A DNA stretch of 8,602 bases, from NCBI GenBank assembly GCA_023244865.1, contig JAHFLM010000036.1:1-8602 (forward strand). Direction: 5' to 3'. The position numbers were made by a program, and so were the translations under genes. A model generated the notes under the pieces. That model was given only the letters and a program-made list of their open reading frames with translations. It made no database searches and was not told the origin of the DNA. The first letter of the stretch is position 1. Every line of letters starts with the position of its first letter. The stretch is from Candidatus Harrisonbacteria bacterium. Lineage in GTDB: Bacteria > Patescibacteriota > Minisyncoccia > UBA6257 > UBA11618. Positions 6,001 to 8,602 of this stretch are shown piece after piece.

Positions 6001-6073
6001 CGTTAATTGTCACAGCAGAAGAAGTCGCACTAATAGTCTGCACCGTCGAATTATCTGAAACTTTTTTAATCAC
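3065..6073 (-). CDS. C-terminal half of a giant Ig-like repeat, peptidoglycan-binding surface protein (after an in-frame stop)
   Basis: This frame is open for 1002 codons from a nominal GTG at 6073 to TAA 3067-3065. It continues without frameshift from the upstream half after a TAG at 6106-6104, so it is probably not an independent gene; the GTG has no Shine-Dalgarno sequence. Residues 1-80 complete repeat 7. Repeats 8-13 start at about residues 86, 208, 323, 438, 553 and 681. They are Big_5/SbsA-type Ig-like domains with the pattern SPAD..T.V...NL..TFSE.V, then YYV.ID..AF.D and TWNF. Twelve glycines (657-668) form a hinge before repeat 13. An acidic stretch (about 787-809) and a Pro/Thr/Ser-containing linker follow. 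Residues about 917-1002 are a peptidoglycan_binding_1 domain (SLRVDMVGDDVLEMQKCLN, then APG, FG, AVSRFQ). Cys occurs only at 831, 935 and 1000. The likely role is a cell-wall-anchored stalk or adhesin. Confidence 0.8.
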   Translation of the reverse strand: MIKKVSDNSTVQTISATSSAVTINGVVVTINPNDFADATGFYVQIDSGAFNDASNNAFAGIANTTTWNFTTGSAPDTTAPTISALSPADNTTNVSIGANLVITFSEDVFASLGNITIKKAADDSVVEQISANNSLKVSILHPVNSQDDSVVSINPNDLPFDTDFYVLVDSTAFADSSSNFFGGVVSSTTWNFRTAVFDITPPTLSRQDPDDNATNIATNTNLSLTFSENVVAGAGNVVIKKSTDDSTVQTIAANSGAVTISSDVVSIDLSDLLNSTDYYVQIDGNAFSDALSNNYLGISDKTTWNFTTAAVSDTTAPTLSSFSPVDGATDVDPNSNLVLIFSENVLPGVGNIIVRNLGNNTVLETIPANSSAVSFLGNKVTVVIGALSSSNNYAIQIEASAITDVALNAYLGISDDTTWNFATAGAANGNFPSVNNFLPADNASGVPTNSRLSIVFNQPVMVNQGMIYVKKNSDNTVLQAIAINDSRVSFSNNTVSIVTSDFPANTGLYVNIDGSAIVDLNGHAYAGITNASTWNFVTGDALDTAAPTVSSLSPSNGAVGVSTSTSLTLTLSEPVVFGSGNLTLRNAAGDSVVETFDVNSTKLNLSGSSLSVTIAALTSGNTYYVTLDNGFLTDAAFNNFGLTDVNTWRFATSSSLGGGGGGGGGGGGNGTVSNPVIQGLIPAVGAIGVDPGASLYVTYSNSIKKTGVGKVQIKKLSDNSLVASFDTGSPRLIISGNVMKIMPINPLPLSTKVYVLIDSELLTDLFGNTAAGITANGAWQFQTGSAVGLDDSVDGFTEDLDGVGSGSDQQLLDQFFALVNDPLFTGGGGQCDALALVVPVVTTPVVKSAPKPVINTNSFDVELNKDPNKTKAIEERGVALNSSGTEGAGVLASGVESIVPKPKKVSQTTETLRNLWTRSLRVDMVGDDVLEMQKCLNKDSETQIETGTTIGAPGHEGRRFGEASGRAVSRFQLKYRIYLRSDSNFGVFDALTASSLASVCGR
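4070..4105 (-). repeat. Twelve-glycine hinge between Ig-like repeats 12 and 13
   Basis: Twelve consecutive GGN codons (GGT, GGC, GGA and GGG mixed) separate repeat 12 from repeat 13, where other repeats are joined by a short T.DTTAPT-type linker. The mixed codons argue for selection on the glycine run rather than pure slippage. It likely gives a flexible joint near the wall-anchored end. Confidence 0.85.
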
Positions 6074-6103
6074 GATATTTTTTCCCGAAGCCGCCGTTAC
6101 CGA

Positions 6104-6106
6104 CTA
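6104..6106 (-). other. In-frame amber stop (TAG) inside Ig-like repeat 7
   Basis: The minus strand reads NLVINFS, TAG, then SVTAASGKNIVIKK in one unbroken frame. In most sister repeats the same position is the conserved Glu of FSE, encoded GAG or GAA, so one G-to-T change (GAG to TAG) explains it. The context (TCA TAG TCG) is not one I recognise as a programmed readthrough signal. Confidence 0.9.
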
Positions 6107-8602
6107 TGAAAAATTAATTACCAAGTTAGCCGTCACCGAAGCCCCGGTCGCCTCATCCGCTGGTGATAAAGTCGAAATGATTGGCGTAGTGGTATCTGGC
6201 GCATTCGCAGTCGTAAAATTCCAAGTCGAATTATCCAAAATTCCATCAAAATCATTTGGCGTAGTTGCCATATCTTTAAACGCCCCTAGATCCACGTTTA
6301 TATAAACCCCAATCCCAAATGGGAAATCCGCGTTCGGATTAATAACCACCTGATTATTACTCACCGACACCAACCCACCGGTTACATCAATCGTCTCCAA
6401 GACCGCATTATTCGAAGAACGCTTAATCGTAATATTACCGGTCCCCTTCTGCACATTCTCCGAAAAAGTCATCACTAAATTACTATTCGTCGCCACGTTA
6501 GTCGCTCCATCTGCCGGATCAATAACACTCACCACTGGCTTCGTCACATCCACACTGTTACCCGTTGTGAAATTCCAAGTATTAATATCAGAAATTCCCA
6601 AATAAACGTTACCCACCAAGTCCCTAATCGCTCCGCTATCCACCGTAATATAATAACTAGTCTGACCAGCTAAATTAGCCGTCGGATTAATCGTCACCGT
6701 ATTGTTACTAACCGTTATATTGCTCGCTGCCACACTAATCGATTCAATTGTGGCATCATCACTCACTCTCTTAATTACGATATTACCAGAACCCTTTGCT
6801 ACTTTTTCGCTAAAGGTCATCACTAAATCACTCGCCACATTTACTCCCGAAGCCTCATCCGCCGGACTCAAGCTAGAAAGCGTCGGGCTTTGCGTGTCGT
6901 TAGTCACAAAATTCCACGCTGTTGCACTACTAATCGCAGCCGACACATTCCCGGCTAAATCTCTAAACAAACCAGCGTCTAACAATACATTATAATAACC
7001 ATCATTCACTAGAACCAAAGGTGGCACGACGGTCACCTGATTATCCAAGCCACCACTCATATTAAAACCAGACAAAGTACCAGCCACAATCAAACTTCCA
7101 CCAGCTGTATTTTTATCCAAGGTTAAATACTTACCTAGAAGTGGAATGATCGGTTCATCATAAACCAAATTCAAAGCCGCACCCGTCCCCACATTTGTCG
7201 CATCATCGGCTGGCGAAACACTCTGCCTCGTTGGCGCGGTGCTATCCGCACTAATCCCAGTCGTAAAATTCCAGCTAAAATTATCCGAAATTCCCCCGTA
7301 GACTAAGTTAGCCTTATCATTAAATGCTCCGAAACTAATATTTACATAAAAACTCGTACTCGCCGCCAAATTACTAATATCCACCACCACTAAATCATTA
7401 ATCACCGAAACCCGACCATCCTTTACAAAAATATTTTCCACTATCGAATCATCCGAAGATTTCTTAATCGTAATTTCTCCCAAATTAGTCGGGTAAACCG
7501 TATCACTAAACTGAATTGCTAAATCAGTATTAGTCGCCACTAGAGTCGCATCATCCGCTGGACCTAATAGATTAACTGAAGGCCCCGTCGCATCAGAGCT
7601 ACTACTAATTACAAAATTCCAAGTTGTTGTATTAGCAATACCATTATAAGTATTAGCCGCAACATCATTAAAAGCTCCATTACTAATCTTTACATAGTAA
7701 GCAGCACTACTACTTAAAGTCGTCGCCAAATCTACCACTACTAAATTATTTATTACCGACACCTGACCACTCGCTACATTCACACTTTCAAGCAAAGAAT
7801 CATTAGAGCTTAAATAAACCTGCACCGAACCACTCCCTGATACCACCGGCTCCGAAAAAGCCATTATTAAATCGGTATTTCTATCAACGCTAGTTGCATC
7901 ATCAGCTGGCACAAAAGCCAATAAAGCTGGTGCTGTACTATCCGCGCTACTCCCAGTCGTAAAATTCCAAGTGGTCGTATTAGCAATCCCAGCGTAGAAA
8001 TTCGCCGAAGAATCTTTAAATGCATTTGCATCAATTTGCACATAAAAACCAGTACTCGCCGCCAAGCTACTAATATCCACAGCCACCACATCATTAAAAT
8101 AGCTCACTGAAGCACTGCTTGCCGCAACCGTCTGCACCGTCGAGTTATCAGAGGTCTTTTTCACCACAATATTTCCACTTCCAGCCACTACATTCTCCGA
8201 AAAAGTTAAAACTAAATTACTATTAGTTGCCACTCCCGTCGCGTTATCAGCAGGCGTCATCCCGAGCAAGGTTGGCGCCGTAGCATCCGAGCCACTCGCC
8301 GTTTCAAAACTCCAAATCAAACTTCCACTAATCCCGGTAAAATTATTATTTGCCACGTCTTTAAAACCACCACTATCAATTTCTATATAAAAACTAGTAG
8401 AAGGCGCCAAACTATTAATCGAAATAGTCGCTGTCGCACCCGACACCGAGACCTTACTTCCATTAGTCACCGCAATCGTTTCTACAGTTACATTATCGCT
8501 TACTCGCCTAACTCTAATATTCCCCGTTCCTACAACAATAGTCTCATCAAACGTCGCTACTAAATTAGTCGTCGTCGAAACTCCGGTGTCAAAATTACTC
8601 GG
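6104..8602 (-). CDS. N-terminal part of the giant Ig-like repeat surface protein, ended by an in-frame TAG (5' end outside the window)
   Basis: The frame is open from the right edge (8602) to TAG 6106-6104. Upstream of the nominal GTG at 8470 it still encodes repeat sequence (NLVATFDETIVVGTG), so the true start and any signal peptide lie beyond the window. It holds a partial repeat 0, full repeats 1-6 beginning at about 8257, 7912, 7564, 7216, 6868 and 6520, and the start of repeat 7 at 6166. Unit spacing is 115-118 residues. Each unit has the Big_5/SbsA-type Ig pattern: SPAD.AT.V, NLVMTFSENV, GNI.IK, YV.ID.GAF.D, GI...TWNFTTG. Repeat 4 is the odd one, with a divergent middle. There is no cysteine in this half. 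The product is probably secreted and extended. If translation really stops at TAG, it lacks the wall-binding domain encoded downstream and would be released or non-functional. Confidence 0.85.
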   Translation of the reverse strand, partial: PSNFDTGVSTTTNLVATFDETIVVGTGNIRVRRVSDNVTVETIAVTNGSKVSVSGATATISINSLAPSTSFYIEIDSGGFKDVANNNFTGISGSLIWSFETASGSDATAPTLLGMTPADNATGVATNSNLVLTFSENVVAGSGNIVVKKTSDNSTVQTVAASSASVSYFNDVVAVDISSLAASTGFYVQIDANAFKDSSANFYAGIANTTTWNFTTGSSADSTAPALLAFVPADDATSVDRNTDLIMAFSEPVVSGSGSVQVYLSSNDSLLESVNVASGQVSVINNLVVVDLATTLSSSAAYYVKISNGAFNDVAANTYNGIANTTTWNFVISSSSDATGPSVNLLGPADDATLVATNTDLAIQFSDTVYPTNLGEITIKKSSDDSIVENIFVKDGRVSVINDLVVVDISNLAASTSFYVNISFGAFNDKANLVYGGISDNFSWNFTTGISADSTAPTRQSVSPADDATNVGTGAALNLVYDEPIIPLLGKYLTLDKNTAGGSLIVAGTLSGFNMSGGLDNQVTVVPPLVLVNDGYYNVLLDAGLFRDLAGNVSAAISSATAWNFVTNDTQSPTLSSLSPADEASGVNVASDLVMTFSEKVAKGSGNIVIKRVSDDATIESISVAASNITVSNNTVTINPTANLAGQTSYYITVDSGAIRDLVGNVYLGISDINTWNFTTGNSVDVTKPVVSVIDPADGATNVATNSNLVMTFSENVQKGTGNITIKRSSNNAVLETIDVTGGLVSVSNNQVVINPNADFPFGIGVYINVDLGAFKDMATTPNDFDGILDNSTWNFTTANAPDTTTPIISTLSPADEATGASVTANLVINFS

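Larger units (their letters stand above)
3716..8602 (-). repeat. Tandem array of 14 Ig-like domain repeats (about 350 bp each)
   Basis: Repeat starts on the minus strand, from the protein N-terminus: partial unit at 8602, then 8257, 7912, 7564, 7216, 6868, 6520, 6166, 5818, 5452, 5107, 4762, 4417 and 4033, with the last unit ending near 3716. Units are clearly homologous in protein, with short stretches of near-identical DNA around the GIANTTTWNFTTG segment (for example near 7985-7960 and 5895-5870), but most synonymous sites differ. The array is therefore old or diversified rather than a fresh tandem expansion. The plus-strand frames inside the array are periodic shadows of these repeats. 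Confidence 0.88.

Noticed and set aside
6073..6106. A frameshift as the cause of the break in the Ig gene
   Set aside because: The distance between the stop and the downstream frame is a multiple of three, and translation through the TAG keeps the repeat pattern. It is a nonsense codon, not a frameshift.
6104..6106. Genome-wide reassignment of TAG as a sense codon
   Set aside because: The 76-residue gene ends in TAG at 345-343 directly before its downstream neighbour's ribosome-binding site, so TAG acts as a stop. TGA also ends two genes, so the Gracilibacteria-type TGA code does not apply either.
4272..6995. Several plus-strand open frames of 75-105 codons within the Ig-repeat array
   Set aside because: They recur with the repeat period in the same relative phase and read as hydrophobic shadows of the Ig-like units. 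None has ribosome-binding support.

Overview
The window looks like a chromosome fragment from a low-to-moderate GC bacterium. The best fit is a member of the Candidate Phyla Radiation (Patescibacteria). This is inferred from three things: a very long surface protein of tandem Big_5/SbsA-type Ig-like repeats ending in a peptidoglycan-binding domain, a roughly 290-residue stand-alone PD-(D/E)XK nuclease of a type I recall from those genomes, and the small-gene content. TAA, TAG and TGA all end plausible genes here, so nothing suggests a recoded stop codon. No tRNA, rRNA, CRISPR array or recognisable insertion sequence is visible.

Left region (1-1068): the first bases of a minus-strand gene run off the left edge. 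Next comes a compact minus-strand operon read from right to left: a 96-residue SemiSWEET/PQ-loop membrane protein, a 76-residue protein of unknown function and a 44-residue single-span membrane protein. A good sigma70-like promoter (TTGACT, 18 bp, extended -10 TATAAT) lies upstream, and a terminator-like tandem hairpin with a U-rich tail lies downstream. The last two genes have an identical 17-nt translation start region. A 12-bp stem-loop that needs G-U pairs sits between genes one and two.

Middle region (1069-3065): a plus-strand Cas4/RecB-like nuclease and a minus-strand short-chain dehydrogenase converge on a shared bidirectional terminator. Upstream of the dehydrogenase is a 154-bp GC-rich segment bounded by perfect 16-bp AT-rich inverted repeats, one of which overlaps the stop codon of the next gene. 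It resembles a small non-autonomous or REP-like intergenic element.

Right region (3065-8602): one minus-strand reading frame fills the rest and runs off the right edge. It shows 14 Ig-like repeats (the first one partial) with a spacing of about 116 residues, a 12-glycine hinge before the last repeat, a Pro/Thr/Ser-containing linker and a C-terminal peptidoglycan-binding domain. The frame is interrupted once by an in-frame TAG at 6104-6106, exactly where the repeats carry a conserved glutamate. As sequenced, the wall-anchoring half is therefore cut off from the N-terminal half, through a nonsense mutation, a sequencing or assembly error, or readthrough. This stop, the small-membrane-protein operon and the inverted-repeat element are the parts most worth a second look.
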